Assembly (NCBI GenBank): GCA_019456185.1
Contig: VRUH01000012.1
Span: forward strand, 31,047 to 95,046
Origin: Candidatus Glassbacteria bacterium
Lineage (GTDB): Bacteria > Gemmatimonadota > Glassbacteria > GWA2-58-10
Direction: 5' to 3'
Length of the DNA stretch: 64,000 bases
Of the stretch, positions 18,188 to 27,097 are shown one piece after another. How positions within the stretch are numbered: the first letter of the stretch is position 1; each line of letters opens with the position of its first letter. A program made the position numbers and the translations under genes. The notes under the pieces were generated by a model. It worked only from the letters and a program-made list of their open reading frames with translations, made no database searches and was not told where the DNA came from.

Positions 18188-20506
18188 TCAGAATTTTCCC
18201 AGTTTAACCGACACAGCCCCCGCAACCAACAGGCCGGCCAGGCTGATCAGGCTCAAAAACAAGCCTGTCCGGAACTTATCCGATTCGTAAGCGAAACGCA
18301 CCTCGTGGATTCCGGCCTCCAGCGCCACCGCCCGCAGGGCGTAATCGGCGCGAAGCATTTCAGCCGGCCGGCCGTCGACACTGGCGCTCCAGGCCGGATA
18401 GTGCCACTCACTCAGCACCAGAACCGCGTTTGCGGCGCACTCGGTGCGCACGACAATTTCTCCCGGCGTATATTTGACAACTTCGGCCGCTGCCTGTCCT
18501 GCTGCCGGCGGTTCGCCAGGCTCGATACCGGGATCGCTTTCCAGGACGACTTCGGACTTGTGATCGAACCCGGAATCGTTGAGAGCGGCCAGAATTTCGC
18601 CGTCCTCCCCGATCACCCGCCAGTTGACCGCCATGAACGCGCGGGGCAGGTAGCCGCTGCGCAGCTCCATTCCCATCTGCTGTTTCTCTTGGTCAATATA
18701 GATCGCGTACTTGACATTCATCAGGTCGAACCGCCGCTCCCGGGCGACATCTTTCAGCCTGCGCTCGAGCTGAAGGGGGTTATAGCCCTCGATCAGGAAC
18801 AACCGGTGAATGCTCCCCTGGTTACGCCGCAGGACCATCGCGCCCGGGTTTTCCAGGCTGCGGGCATTGATCCTGAACAGTTCCTGTTCCGCATCCCGCC
18901 GGAAGCGGCGCACTGCCGAATTGTCCTGGTACAGATCGGTGGGGGACCTGCTACCCGAGATAGACGGAACCCCGAACCAGTACAGTTCCCCGAACGCCGC
19001 CAGACATACGGCAAGGCCGAGCCAGGCTGCCCTGCGAGAGTCTCTCCCGAGATACCAGACAGACGCCAACAGCAGGAATGCCAATAATACCCAGCCCGCC
19101 GACATTATCACCGCGGTCCGGGAAATCATCGCCAGACGGGGGTCGTCAAGCCCGCTGCCACCCCAGACGTAGGCCAGGGCCAGCACAGCGCAGATTCCAA
19201 GCAGGATATAAAACAGGCGGCTGCTGAAAAATCCTGTTGCTTTAGCGTTGATTTCGACGGCCAGCATGGTCCAGCCGTGGGCCGCCAGCAGCGCCAGACC
19301 GAGCGAGGCCAGACCCGCAAACCGTCCCGGGTGACGGAATTTACCGAATCCCGGAGCGACGTGGAAGAACAGTTTGTAGAGCAGACCGTACCTGCCCAGG
19401 GCCAGCCACAGGCAGATAAATGTCAAGGCCGCGGCAAACGCCAGGTGACGGTTTCGCCGGGCTCCCTTGAGGCCGAACAGAGCAAGCGCCAACGGCAGGA
19501 TACCCACGAACAGGCAGGTCTCCCAGAAAGAGCCGTAGCCGCCGGCCCAGTAGGTGTTCTGTTCAGGGTACTGGGTGCCGAAAAAGCGCGGGGCAACCAG
19601 TTTCAGCAGCATCCGCGGCTCCAGCGAGTGCTCCACGGACGCTTCGTAGCTCATCTCGCTGCGGGGGGTGTACTCGGCCAGCTCAGCCGCCGGCAGCCAT
19701 GACACGAGGTTCAATCCCAGTGCCGCCGCGGTGATAAAACCCAGCACCGCGGCTCTGGTGACCGTCGCGGATCTGCGCCAGCCGGCGGAACGGGCGCTGA
19801 AAATCTCGTTAACCAGCCAGTAGAGGGCGAGGACATAATAGATGTAAAGCGTGTACTGAGGATAGCCTCCGGCCGTACTGACCGCCAGTACGGCGGCGCA
19901 GATGATCGCATAGCGGAACTTGCCGCTGCCGAGCGCACGCTCGAAGAGTTCGAGCACCAGCGGCAGCCAGATGAACACGAAAACAAAATTGGTGTGGATC
20001 GCATGGGTCACCAGATAGCCGCTGAAGGCGAACGTGATCGCACCCAGCAGCGATCCCTGCTGATCGGCGCCGGTGAGCCTGAGGAAGCGGAAAGTAAAAA
20101 AACCGGCCAGGAAGAAATGGAAGACCTCGATAAGCTCCAGCAGGAGATAGCTGCCTGTCTGCCCGCCGGCCAGGAGGGAATGGATGAGATTGAACGGGTA
20201 GAGCACGGCGGTCTGGATATCGGCGAAAAACGGCTGGCCGCCGAACACGTAGGGGTTCCAGAACGGGAACTCGCCGATCGAGAAACAGTAAGCGGCAAAC
20301 ATCCGCGCCGGGTGGGCGAAATAGAGGAAGTCTTCCCAGAGCCAATTACGGCTGGATGGCGAAAAAAGTCCCCAGAAGAATACGAGAGTCAAAGCGGCGA
20401 GCAGGGCGTATGGAACGTACGAGGGCAGAGGGTCGCGACCGGGTTCAGGTTGGCTCCGCCCGTCGTTCCTGTTACGCCCGGGCTTGCGATTGGCCGCAGC
20501 ATTCAC
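18188..20506 (-). CDS. YfhO-family polytopic membrane protein (GT-C-like fold)
   Basis: This 772-residue protein has about 12-14 hydrophobic helices and a C-terminal soluble lobe of about 180 residues (VKYAIYI, then LSEWHYPAWSASVDGRPAEM), followed by a last membrane helix. This architecture is that of YfhO/DUF6044-like GT-C proteins, thought to transfer sugars from lipid-linked donors. The neighbouring GT2 resembles dolichyl-phosphate glucose synthases; it overlaps this gene by 4 bases (ATGA), so the two probably form a donor-synthesis and transfer pair. The substrate is unknown. Confidence 0.8.
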   Translation of the reverse strand: MNAAANRKPGRNRNDGRSQPEPGRDPLPSYVPYALLAALTLVFFWGLFSPSSRNWLWEDFLYFAHPARMFAAYCFSIGEFPFWNPYVFGGQPFFADIQTAVLYPFNLIHSLLAGGQTGSYLLLELIEVFHFFLAGFFTFRFLRLTGADQQGSLLGAITFAFSGYLVTHAIHTNFVFVFIWLPLVLELFERALGSGKFRYAIICAAVLAVSTAGGYPQYTLYIYYVLALYWLVNEIFSARSAGWRRSATVTRAAVLGFITAAALGLNLVSWLPAAELAEYTPRSEMSYEASVEHSLEPRMLLKLVAPRFFGTQYPEQNTYWAGGYGSFWETCLFVGILPLALALFGLKGARRNRHLAFAAALTFICLWLALGRYGLLYKLFFHVAPGFGKFRHPGRFAGLASLGLALLAAHGWTMLAVEINAKATGFFSSRLFYILLGICAVLALAYVWGGSGLDDPRLAMISRTAVIMSAGWVLLAFLLLASVWYLGRDSRRAAWLGLAVCLAAFGELYWFGVPSISGSRSPTDLYQDNSAVRRFRRDAEQELFRINARSLENPGAMVLRRNQGSIHRLFLIEGYNPLQLERRLKDVARERRFDLMNVKYAIYIDQEKQQMGMELRSGYLPRAFMAVNWRVIGEDGEILAALNDSGFDHKSEVVLESDPGIEPGEPPAAGQAAAEVVKYTPGEIVVRTECAANAVLVLSEWHYPAWSASVDGRPAEMLRADYALRAVALEAGIHEVRFAYESDKFRTGLFLSLISLAGLLVAGAVSVKLGKF

Positions 20507-21240
20507 GAGGAATAAAACCCCTTTCTGCTGTTTTGCCAGATCCTGATCAGTTCGCCCAGGCTGGTGAACACGTGTTTCCAGAGCTTGACCCGGGTGGCCT
20601 CGTCATTGTACCACACTACCGGGACCTCGCGGACAACGTAACCCAGGCTGCTGGCCAGGTAGATAATCTCGGTGTCATAGCCCCAGCCCCAGATTGTCTG
20701 GCGGCCGAACACCTGCTCTACCGCCCGGCGGCTGAAGCACTTGAAGCCGCAGGTGAAATCACTCACGTTCAGGCCCAAAATCACGTTAGACAGCCAGGTG
20801 AACACTTTGCCCATGTTCTCGCGGTAGAACGGCTGGTGACGGACCACCGTGGCCTGGGCCACCTTGCGCGTACCGATGATCACGTCCTCGCCGGCCTGCA
20901 TCAACGGCTCGAAGCGCTCGAGCATCTCGATCGGCGTACTCATATCGGCGTCGGCGAACAGCACGTACTCGCCCCGCGCCGCCAGCATGCCGGTTTTTAC
21001 CGCGTAGCCCTTACCCCTGTTGGGTTCGTAACTGATCACCTCCAGGGGCACTCTCCTGCCGCCGTAGGATTCCGCCACCCGCTTCGTATCGTCCGTACTG
21101 CCGTCGTCCACAACCAGGATTTCGACCTCGTAGGAACGCTCGCGGCAGTAATCGATGATCCCCTGCAATGTCTCGCCGATCCGCGGCTCTTCATTATACG
21201 ACGGAATTACCAGTGAGAGGTAGGGACGATTCTGACTCAA
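20503..21240 (-). CDS. GT2 polyprenyl-phosphate hexosyltransferase (DPG synthase-like)
   Basis: This 245-residue GT-A enzyme carries LSLVIPSYNEEPRIGETL at the N-terminus, LVVDDGSTDDT near 40 and the metal-binding FADADMSTP near 95. Later motifs are CGFKCFSRRAVEQVF and WGWGYDTEIIYLA. These place it with dolichyl/undecaprenyl-phosphate glucosyltransferases that make lipid-linked sugar at the cytoplasmic face. No C-terminal membrane helices are present. It is coupled to the YfhO gene downstream. Confidence 0.9.
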   Translation of the reverse strand: MSQNRPYLSLVIPSYNEEPRIGETLQGIIDYCRERSYEVEILVVDDGSTDDTKRVAESYGGRRVPLEVISYEPNRGKGYAVKTGMLAARGEYVLFADADMSTPIEMLERFEPLMQAGEDVIIGTRKVAQATVVRHQPFYRENMGKVFTWLSNVILGLNVSDFTCGFKCFSRRAVEQVFGRQTIWGWGYDTEIIYLASSLGYVVREVPVVWYNDEATRVKLWKHVFTSLGELIRIWQNSRKGFYSS

Positions 21241-21266
21241 TTGATCCGGACTCCGCTAGTTTCGGT

Positions 21267-22808
21267 TCAGTATGGGGTAACAGACGGTGATCCGTTGCCG
21301 GGATTTTGGTCCGGGCCGGTAACCGGCGGTTCACTGTCCTCCGGCTGCGCCTGGGCGGGAACGATACTCCCCGAGACAAGCCTCAGCACGAAGTAGTTCC
21401 TGTTGACCCGGCCGTCCGCGCCGACAGTGTAGATACCGGTCGCACCGCTGTACTCAAGGCCGGAGCGGAGCCTGATGGCCAGCGCCTCCCGGCTGGCCGG
21501 GACTCTTTGAAGCGAGTTGAGCACGATCCCGACAGCATCGTAGCCATAGGCGGAGAACCTGTTGACCGGGCGACGGAAGGTTTCCTCGTATTCGGTTTTG
21601 AACTGGTGCCAGCGCAGACGGTCGCTGTCCTGGAAGAACGGAGAGCTGAACAGTCCGCCATCCACATATTCCCCGCCCATCCGGATCACGCGCTCGCTGT
21701 CCCAGTACTCTCCCCCGATAAGCTGAACTCCGCCCATGCCGTAATAATAAACCTGGCTGGCGAGCTGGGTTATCATGTCGCTCTTGGCAGTCAGGTAAAT
21801 CGCATCGGGAAGGTAGCGCTGGATCAGAGTCATCTGGTTCTCGAAATTGCTTGATTCCACGGGATATCTCAGGTCGGCCACCACAGTTGCCCCGGCCTCT
21901 TTCACTTTGTCGATAAATCCGTCGGCCAGCAGTTTTCCCCGCTCATCGTCTTCGGCAACCACCGCGAAAGTATGCAGCTTCATCATTTTCACCGAGGCGT
22001 CGGCGACAGCGGCTGAAAGCTGCGGGTCTGTTCGGTTGAGCACGTGAATCGCGTTGCCGATCCCATCAAGCCCCGGCGCATCGGCGGTGGGGCAAATCAG
22101 CGGGATATTCTGCACCGCCGAAACCAGCGCCAGCGAGAGCGAGGCCTCGTTGCCGTGGCTGCCGATCAGGGCGGCCACGGTACTGTCTGTCGCCAGCTCG
22201 CGTCCAAGTGACGCCGCCCGTACAGGTTCGCCCCTGTCGTCACGCACGGCCAGTTCGATCCGGCCGCCAGGTGCGGCATTGCGGTTGAATTCATCGGCGG
22301 CCAGCCGGACACCCTCGAGTATCGCCTCGCCGAACTCGTAGAACCGTCCGCTCAGCGGCAGGATCACGCCGATCCGGTAAGCGACCTCCGGTCCCAGGTC
22401 GTGTTCCCCGGGTGCTTTCCGGTCCGGCCCATCGATAAGATAGCGCAGCTCGGCAAGCTGATTTTCCGGGATAAGGTGAGCGACAGGCTCCAGGAACGCT
22501 TCAAGGCCGGCAGGGTCGGTTGCCAGGGCCAGCCTGGCCCTGATCCCGTAGTAGGCCGCCAGGAAATTCAACTGGCTGTCGGAGGGAGCGATCCGGGTCA
22601 GCAGGGAGTCGATCAGGACTGCCGCACGCTGATAACCGCCATCGCCATAGGCGTCCACGGCCCTCATCAGCGCCGCGTTCCGGCCGGCAGAGGGGACCGC
22701 AGCCACCGGACTTGCAGCCCGCCTGGCAGCGGGGCCGCAGGCTAACAATCCCAGCAGCAGGATTACTGCGGAAAAATTCAGTTTTGCGGGATTCTCAAAA
22801 AAAATCAT
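21267..22808 (-). CDS. PBP1-fold periplasmic lipoprotein (LpoA/LivJ-like)
   Basis: This 513-residue protein has a lipoprotein signal (LLGLLAC, Cys about 24) and a short helical N-terminal region (about 40-130). A type 1 periplasmic-binding fold follows: RIGVILPLSGRFYEFGEAIL near 142, then VAALIGSHGNEASLSLA near 210. It ends in a Pro-rich, low-complexity tail. The helical domain plus PBP1 fold is like LpoA, the activator of penicillin-binding proteins, but the same fold serves amino-acid ABC transporters. No permease or ATPase lies nearby, which favours a structural or regulatory role. It starts 20 bases after the methyltransferase stop. Confidence 0.8.
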   Translation of the reverse strand: MIFFENPAKLNFSAVILLLGLLACGPAARRAASPVAAVPSAGRNAALMRAVDAYGDGGYQRAAVLIDSLLTRIAPSDSQLNFLAAYYGIRARLALATDPAGLEAFLEPVAHLIPENQLAELRYLIDGPDRKAPGEHDLGPEVAYRIGVILPLSGRFYEFGEAILEGVRLAADEFNRNAAPGGRIELAVRDDRGEPVRAASLGRELATDSTVAALIGSHGNEASLSLALVSAVQNIPLICPTADAPGLDGIGNAIHVLNRTDPQLSAAVADASVKMMKLHTFAVVAEDDERGKLLADGFIDKVKEAGATVVADLRYPVESSNFENQMTLIQRYLPDAIYLTAKSDMITQLASQVYYYGMGGVQLIGGEYWDSERVIRMGGEYVDGGLFSSPFFQDSDRLRWHQFKTEYEETFRRPVNRFSAYGYDAVGIVLNSLQRVPASREALAIRLRSGLEYSGATGIYTVGADGRVNRNYFVLRLVSGSIVPAQAQPEDSEPPVTGPDQNPGNGSPSVTPY

Positions 22809-22828
22809 CGTCGATTTCAGTTTGAGTT

Positions 22829-23560
22829 TCAGACCCTGACAGCCACCGCCAGCAGCGAGCGTCCAAACGGAAAGCCCGGCCTGGGGATAAAGAATTTTTC
22901 CAACGAGAATACTGACCGCAGAATCCCGTTCAACACTGGATTGAACCGCGGGTAACAGTTCTCCTCGCTGACATTTTTTCTGAACCTGTCCACCAGCACA
23001 TCCAGCGCGTTAAGCGGGAACAACAGGGAATTGAAATGAGTGGTCAGTTCCAGGCTGAACCCTGCGCCCGCCAGCACGCGTCCCAGGGAACGGGCCGAGT
23101 AGCGGCGGTAATGACCGAATACCGTGTCCCGCCGGGTCCACTGCCACATCCCGGCCGGGACGGTGACAACCAGCTTGCCGCCGGGCGCCAGAATACGAAA
23201 GAGCTCATCGGCAAAGGCGCGGTGATCATCGATATGCTCCATCACATCGAGACAGAGAGCGATATCGCATGCCTCGGCAGCCAGCGGAAGAGCCGTGCAG
23301 TCGGCGCTGGCCAGATTTTTTATTCCGCGTTCGGCGGTAAAGTGCAGCGCGTCGAGAGAGTAATCGACACTGATCACATCACCGAAATCGGCCGCCAGTC
23401 TGCTGGTCGCACCGGGCCCGCACCCGATATTGGCGATCAGGGAGCCGGGTTCGATCAGGCCCTCAAACAGCCTGCGCAGAATATCGAGCCTGGCCGCGTA
23501 GAACCAGTATGTGGTTTCAAGCCCGGCGAAATCCGCCATCAACTCTTTACTGTCCTTCAT
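22829..23560 (-). CDS. Class I SAM-dependent methyltransferase
   Basis: This 243-residue enzyme has motif I NIGCGPGATSRL near 44, an acidic end of strand 2 (VISVDYSLDAL), motif IV-like ALCLDVMEHIDDH near 100, and the GGKLVVTVPAG strand typical of UbiE/Methyltransf_11 members. The substrate is unknown. It is the first gene of the five-gene minus-strand cluster that encodes a PBP1-fold lipoprotein, a lipid-linked sugar synthase, YfhO and a rhomboid protease. Modification of an envelope glycan or lipid is a reasonable guess only. Confidence 0.85.
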   Translation of the reverse strand: MKDSKELMADFAGLETTYWFYAARLDILRRLFEGLIEPGSLIANIGCGPGATSRLAADFGDVISVDYSLDALHFTAERGIKNLASADCTALPLAAEACDIALCLDVMEHIDDHRAFADELFRILAPGGKLVVTVPAGMWQWTRRDTVFGHYRRYSARSLGRVLAGAGFSLELTTHFNSLLFPLNALDVLVDRFRKNVSEENCYPRFNPVLNGILRSVFSLEKFFIPRPGFPFGRSLLAVAVRV

Positions 23561-23685
23561 CCACTCTCCGCACTGCCGTCGCTGACTCCGCGGACTTCCC
23601 CGCCGTCGGCTCCCTCAGGAGACTTATAATAGTAAATCCGCCGTGCGATGGCAATCATCTTTTCCTGTCCGAGAGGTAGAGAAAA

Positions 23686-23713
23686 GGGGTGCGCGTAGCG
23701 TTACGCGCACCCC
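23686..23713 (-). terminator. Strong hairpin terminator downstream of rpsA
   Basis: Perfect 12-bp arms (23686-23697, 23702-23713) surround a 4-base loop. On the minus strand the stem is followed by TTTTC. It lies 45 bases after the rpsA stop. Confidence 0.85.
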
Positions 23714-23758
23714 TCAGATCGAGCGGATTCGAACGGCAATCTATCGATTGTCGCTGAA

Positions 23759-26161
23759 TTAATTCTCTTTAGCCTCTTCCTCCACCTGTTCGTCCTGTCC
23801 GGACTCTACCGTTACCTCGTCACTCTCGTCTTCGCTTTCATCCTGCTCGTTTTCAGCCTCGGCCACCTGCTCTTGATCCTTACCGGGATCGCTTTCGTCA
23901 TCCGTCCCGGCAGCCTCGGCCACCTGCTCTTGATCCTTACCGGGATCGCTCTCGTCATCCGTCCCGGCAGCCTCGGCCACCTGCTCTTGATCCTTACCCT
24001 GATCGCTTTCGTCATCCGCCCCGGCAGCCTCGGCCACCTGCTCTTGATCCTTACCCTGATCGCTCTCGTCATCCGCCCCGGCAGCCTCTTCTTCCTGCTC
24101 GCCGCTGTCCTGTCCGGGCAGTTCCTCTTCGGCCCCGTCACCACCGTCCTGATCCCCGGCGGCCTTCTCTTCGCGGACATCTTCAGCGGCTTCATCGGCC
24201 TGGTCATCGCCGCCGTCGCCGTCCTCATCGGCCACGGCCTGTTCGGCGGCATCCAACTCCGCCTGCTCGGCTTCTTTCTTCTCTTTGAGTTCCTTCATCT
24301 TGTCCTTGGCGTACTTCTTGGCCTGGGCCATGTCCTTGACCGTCAGGACAATCCGGTGGTTGTCCGGATCGACCTCGATCACCTTCAGTTCCAGATCGTC
24401 GCCGACCTTGTATACCTCGGCCGGGTTGTTTACAGCGCCGCGCACACCGAGCTGGCTGATCGGCACGAAACCCTCGACATCCTCACCCAGGTCCACGACC
24501 ACGCCCTTTTCCAGCAGACGGACAATCTGGCACTCGACCTCGGCACCGACCGGGAATTTTTCCGGCAGGTTGTCCCACGGGTTCTCCTGGAGCTGCTTGA
24601 TTCCCAGGCTGATCCGCTTATTGTCGACATCCATGTTGAGCACGACCACCTGGACCTTGTCACCCTTCTTGACCACTTCGCTGGGGTGATGGATCCGCTT
24701 GGTCCACGACATATCGCTGATATGCACCAGCCCGTCGATACCCTCCTCGATCTCGACGAACGCACCGTAGCTGGTCAGGTTGCGCACCCGGCCCTCGATC
24801 ATGGTGCCGACCGGATATTTGTTGCTGATCGTGTCCCACGGGTCCTGCTCGAGTTGCTTGATCCCGAGAGAGATTTTCTCTTCATCGGGATTGATATTCA
24901 GCACCATCGTTTCGACCGTATCGCCGATCGCCACTACCTTTGAGGGGTGACGGATATGGCGAGTCCAGCTCATTTCGCTGATATGCACCAAGCCCTCGAT
25001 ACCCTTTTCCAGTTCGACAAAAGCGCCGTAGTTGGTGATCGAGACCACCTTGCCGCGCACTTTTGAACCGACCAGGTACTTCTCCTCGGCGTTCTCCCAC
25101 GGGTACGGGGTTAGCTGCTTGTGTCCCAGGCTGATCCGGCCGCTCTTGAAATCGAGGTCCAAGATCTTGATCTGAATTTTTTCGCCCAGGGCGACCAGCT
25201 CGCTGGGATGGGACACGCGGCCCCATGACATGTCGGTGATATGCAGCAGGCCGTCCACGCCGCCGAGATCGATAAACGCGCCGAAATCGGTGATATTCTT
25301 GACCTGTCCCTCGCGGGTCTGGTTTACTTCCAGTTCCTGGAGCAGTTTCTCTTTCTTCTTCTCGCGCTCGCCTTCCAGGATAACACGGCGGCTGATGACG
25401 ATATTGCGACGGCGCTTGTTGATCTTGATGATCTTGAACTTGAAGCTCTGGCCGATCAGCTCGTCCATGTTGGGGATGCGTCGCAGGGCGATCTGGCTGC
25501 CAGGCAGGAACGCATCGACACCCAGCAGGTCCACGACCACGCCACCCTTGATCCGGCGGGAGATCGTACCCTCGATAAGGTCGTCGCTCTCGTGAGCCTT
25601 GCGGATATGGTCCCAGACACGCAGAAAATCCGCTTTCTTCTTCGACAGGACAACTACGCCGTCCTCGTCCTCAAGGCTTTCGAGGAAGACTTCCACCTCG
25701 TCGCCGACACTTATTTCTTCCTGATTCTTGAACTCGTCTTTGGAGATAGAGCCCTCGCTTTTGAAGCCGATATCGAGTACTACATTGGACTCGTTGATCC
25801 GCAGCACCTTGCCCTTGATCAACTCGCCTTCCTCGATACTGGTCAGCGTGGACTCGTACATGGCCATCATCTGATCGTACTCTTCCTTGCCGTACTCGAC
25901 TCCCTCGTCCTGCAGTGCCCAGTATTCCTCGTCGTCGTAATCGGGCTCTGCCGCTTTCGGCTCCTCGCTGGCCACGGCCACGGCGGCGGTGTCTTCCTCG
26001 GCGGCGGTCTCTTCAACTGCCGCCTCTACCTGAGCTGGCTCCTGCTGTTCTGTTTCGGTGTTTTCGGCTGCGGCGTCGGCCGCCTGAGTCTGCTCAGCGG
26101 ACTGATCCTGCGCCTGCTCGTCCTGCTGAGATTGAGGGTTCTTGTTTTCCTGTTCAGTCAT
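23759..26161 (-). CDS. rpsA: 30S ribosomal protein S1 with acidic repeat-bearing C-terminal tail
   Basis: This 800-residue protein has six S1/OB domains, at about residues 110-610. The first two are degenerate; domains 3-5 carry FGAFIDLGGVDGLLHITDMSW-type cores. It binds mRNA and recruits it to the 30S subunit. Normal S1 is about 560-590 residues. This one has an extra acidic, Gln-rich N-terminus (1-100) and an acidic tail of about 180 residues that includes four tandem 19-residue repeats (AAGADDESDQGKDQEQV type). A consensus promoter lies 80-108 bases upstream. The tail is low-complexity and probably disordered; its role is unknown. Confidence 0.95.
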   Translation of the reverse strand: MTEQENKNPQSQQDEQAQDQSAEQTQAADAAAENTETEQQEPAQVEAAVEETAAEEDTAAVAVASEEPKAAEPDYDDEEYWALQDEGVEYGKEEYDQMMAMYESTLTSIEEGELIKGKVLRINESNVVLDIGFKSEGSISKDEFKNQEEISVGDEVEVFLESLEDEDGVVVLSKKKADFLRVWDHIRKAHESDDLIEGTISRRIKGGVVVDLLGVDAFLPGSQIALRRIPNMDELIGQSFKFKIIKINKRRRNIVISRRVILEGEREKKKEKLLQELEVNQTREGQVKNITDFGAFIDLGGVDGLLHITDMSWGRVSHPSELVALGEKIQIKILDLDFKSGRISLGHKQLTPYPWENAEEKYLVGSKVRGKVVSITNYGAFVELEKGIEGLVHISEMSWTRHIRHPSKVVAIGDTVETMVLNINPDEEKISLGIKQLEQDPWDTISNKYPVGTMIEGRVRNLTSYGAFVEIEEGIDGLVHISDMSWTKRIHHPSEVVKKGDKVQVVVLNMDVDNKRISLGIKQLQENPWDNLPEKFPVGAEVECQIVRLLEKGVVVDLGEDVEGFVPISQLGVRGAVNNPAEVYKVGDDLELKVIEVDPDNHRIVLTVKDMAQAKKYAKDKMKELKEKKEAEQAELDAAEQAVADEDGDGGDDQADEAAEDVREEKAAGDQDGGDGAEEELPGQDSGEQEEEAAGADDESDQGKDQEQVAEAAGADDESDQGKDQEQVAEAAGTDDESDPGKDQEQVAEAAGTDDESDPGKDQEQVAEAENEQDESEDESDEVTVESGQDEQVEEEAKEN
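23856..24083. repeat. Four tandem 57-bp repeats inside rpsA
   Basis: Each unit of 57 bp encodes 19 residues of an Asp/Glu/Gln-rich tail. Unit starts are 23856, 23913, 23970 and 24027. The units fall into two pairs: the first two (plus-strand order) encode TDDESDP and the last two ADDESDQ. Within each pair a TTC/CTC difference alternates, implying a 57-bp duplication followed by a 114-bp duplication. Frame is preserved throughout. Confidence 0.9.
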
Positions 26162-26240
26162 GGATTATTCCGGACCTCGTTAAAAAGTATAGAGTTGGAA
26201 ACATTCGCCCCTTGTTGCCGGGCGATAGAGAAAGGATTTA

Positions 26241-26269
26241 ATCATAAGGAGTAACTATCGGTTTGTCAA
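26241..26269 (-). promoter_or_regulatory. Consensus sigma-70 promoter of rpsA
   Basis: On the minus strand TTGACA (26269-26264) and TATGAT (26246-26241) are separated by exactly 17 bases. The start codon is at 26161, giving a leader of about 70 nt that could hold an autoregulatory site, as known for rpsA in enterobacteria. Confidence 0.8.
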
Positions 26270-26300
26270 TACTTTCTGAGAGGGAGCAGCGGAAAATACT

Positions 26301-26966
26301 CTATCGTTGCGGATTGCCGGAAACGAACTCCTCGGGATAGTGGCTGCGGGCGAGCTCGGCGATCCTATCCATCACAAGTTCGGCTATCTGCAACTGTCCG
26401 CGCGGCCCTTCCTCGAAAGCCGCGTAGTCCTCCGGGCCAATCGGCTCGCCGTAGTAAACCCTCATCGGACGGCGGCGCAGGAAGGCATCCTTGAGACGGC
26501 CGGTGCCGACCATGAACGTGGGGATGATTGTCGCCTGGGTTTCCTGGGCCAGCATCCCCACCCCGAATTTCGGCTTGCCCAGCTCGGCGCCCTCGGCGCG
26601 GCGGGTACCTTGGGGAAACATGATCAGCACGCCGTCCTCTTTCAGGATTCGTTTCAGGTTTTCCATCGCTTTCCAGTCCATCCCGCCCCGCCGTACGGGC
26701 ACCGAGTGGAAGTACCGGATCAGGCCGCCGTAGAACGGGTTGGCGAACAGCTCTGTCTTGGCCATGAAATAGATCGGCCTGGACACGGCGGCTCCCACCG
26801 TGGGCGGGTCGAAATAGCTGCAATGGTTTGAAGCGATTATCAGCGGCCCAGCGGACGGAATATTCCCGCGCCCCTCGTACCTGTAGCCGAAAGCCAGGCG
26901 AAAAACAACTCGCACCAGCCACTTGCTGAAACTGTAGATAATATTATTAAGCTTTTTGCCTGGCAT
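26301..26966 (-). CDS. plsC: 1-acyl-sn-glycerol-3-phosphate acyltransferase (PlsC family)
   Basis: This 221-residue protein has the acyltransferase HX4D motif ASNHCSYFDPP near 48 and the FPQGTRR phosphate-binding motif near 117, with an N-terminal membrane-associating helix. It makes phosphatidic acid from lysophosphatidic acid at the inner membrane. It lies directly upstream of rpsA; a plsC-rpsA order is common in bacteria, often with cmk, which is absent here. The gene is divergent from lnt. Confidence 0.9.
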   Translation of the reverse strand: MPGKKLNNIIYSFSKWLVRVVFRLAFGYRYEGRGNIPSAGPLIIASNHCSYFDPPTVGAAVSRPIYFMAKTELFANPFYGGLIRYFHSVPVRRGGMDWKAMENLKRILKEDGVLIMFPQGTRRAEGAELGKPKFGVGMLAQETQATIIPTFMVGTGRLKDAFLRRRPMRVYYGEPIGPEDYAAFEEGPRGQLQIAELVMDRIAELARSHYPEEFVSGNPQR

Positions 26967-27097
26967 TTTCCCGGCCTCCCGGATAGATTCCGCCAGAGGA
27001 ACGGGGCCCGCCCCGCCTCGCGAAAGACAACCGATCGACGAGCGTATAAAATACCTGCAAACAGGCCATTTGGCAACCGGCGGTATGGTTTACCGGC

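Noticed and set aside
23856-24083. Regular 57-bp repeats that could be taken for a CRISPR array
   Set aside because: Units are contiguous without unique spacers and encode an in-frame acidic tail of S1.
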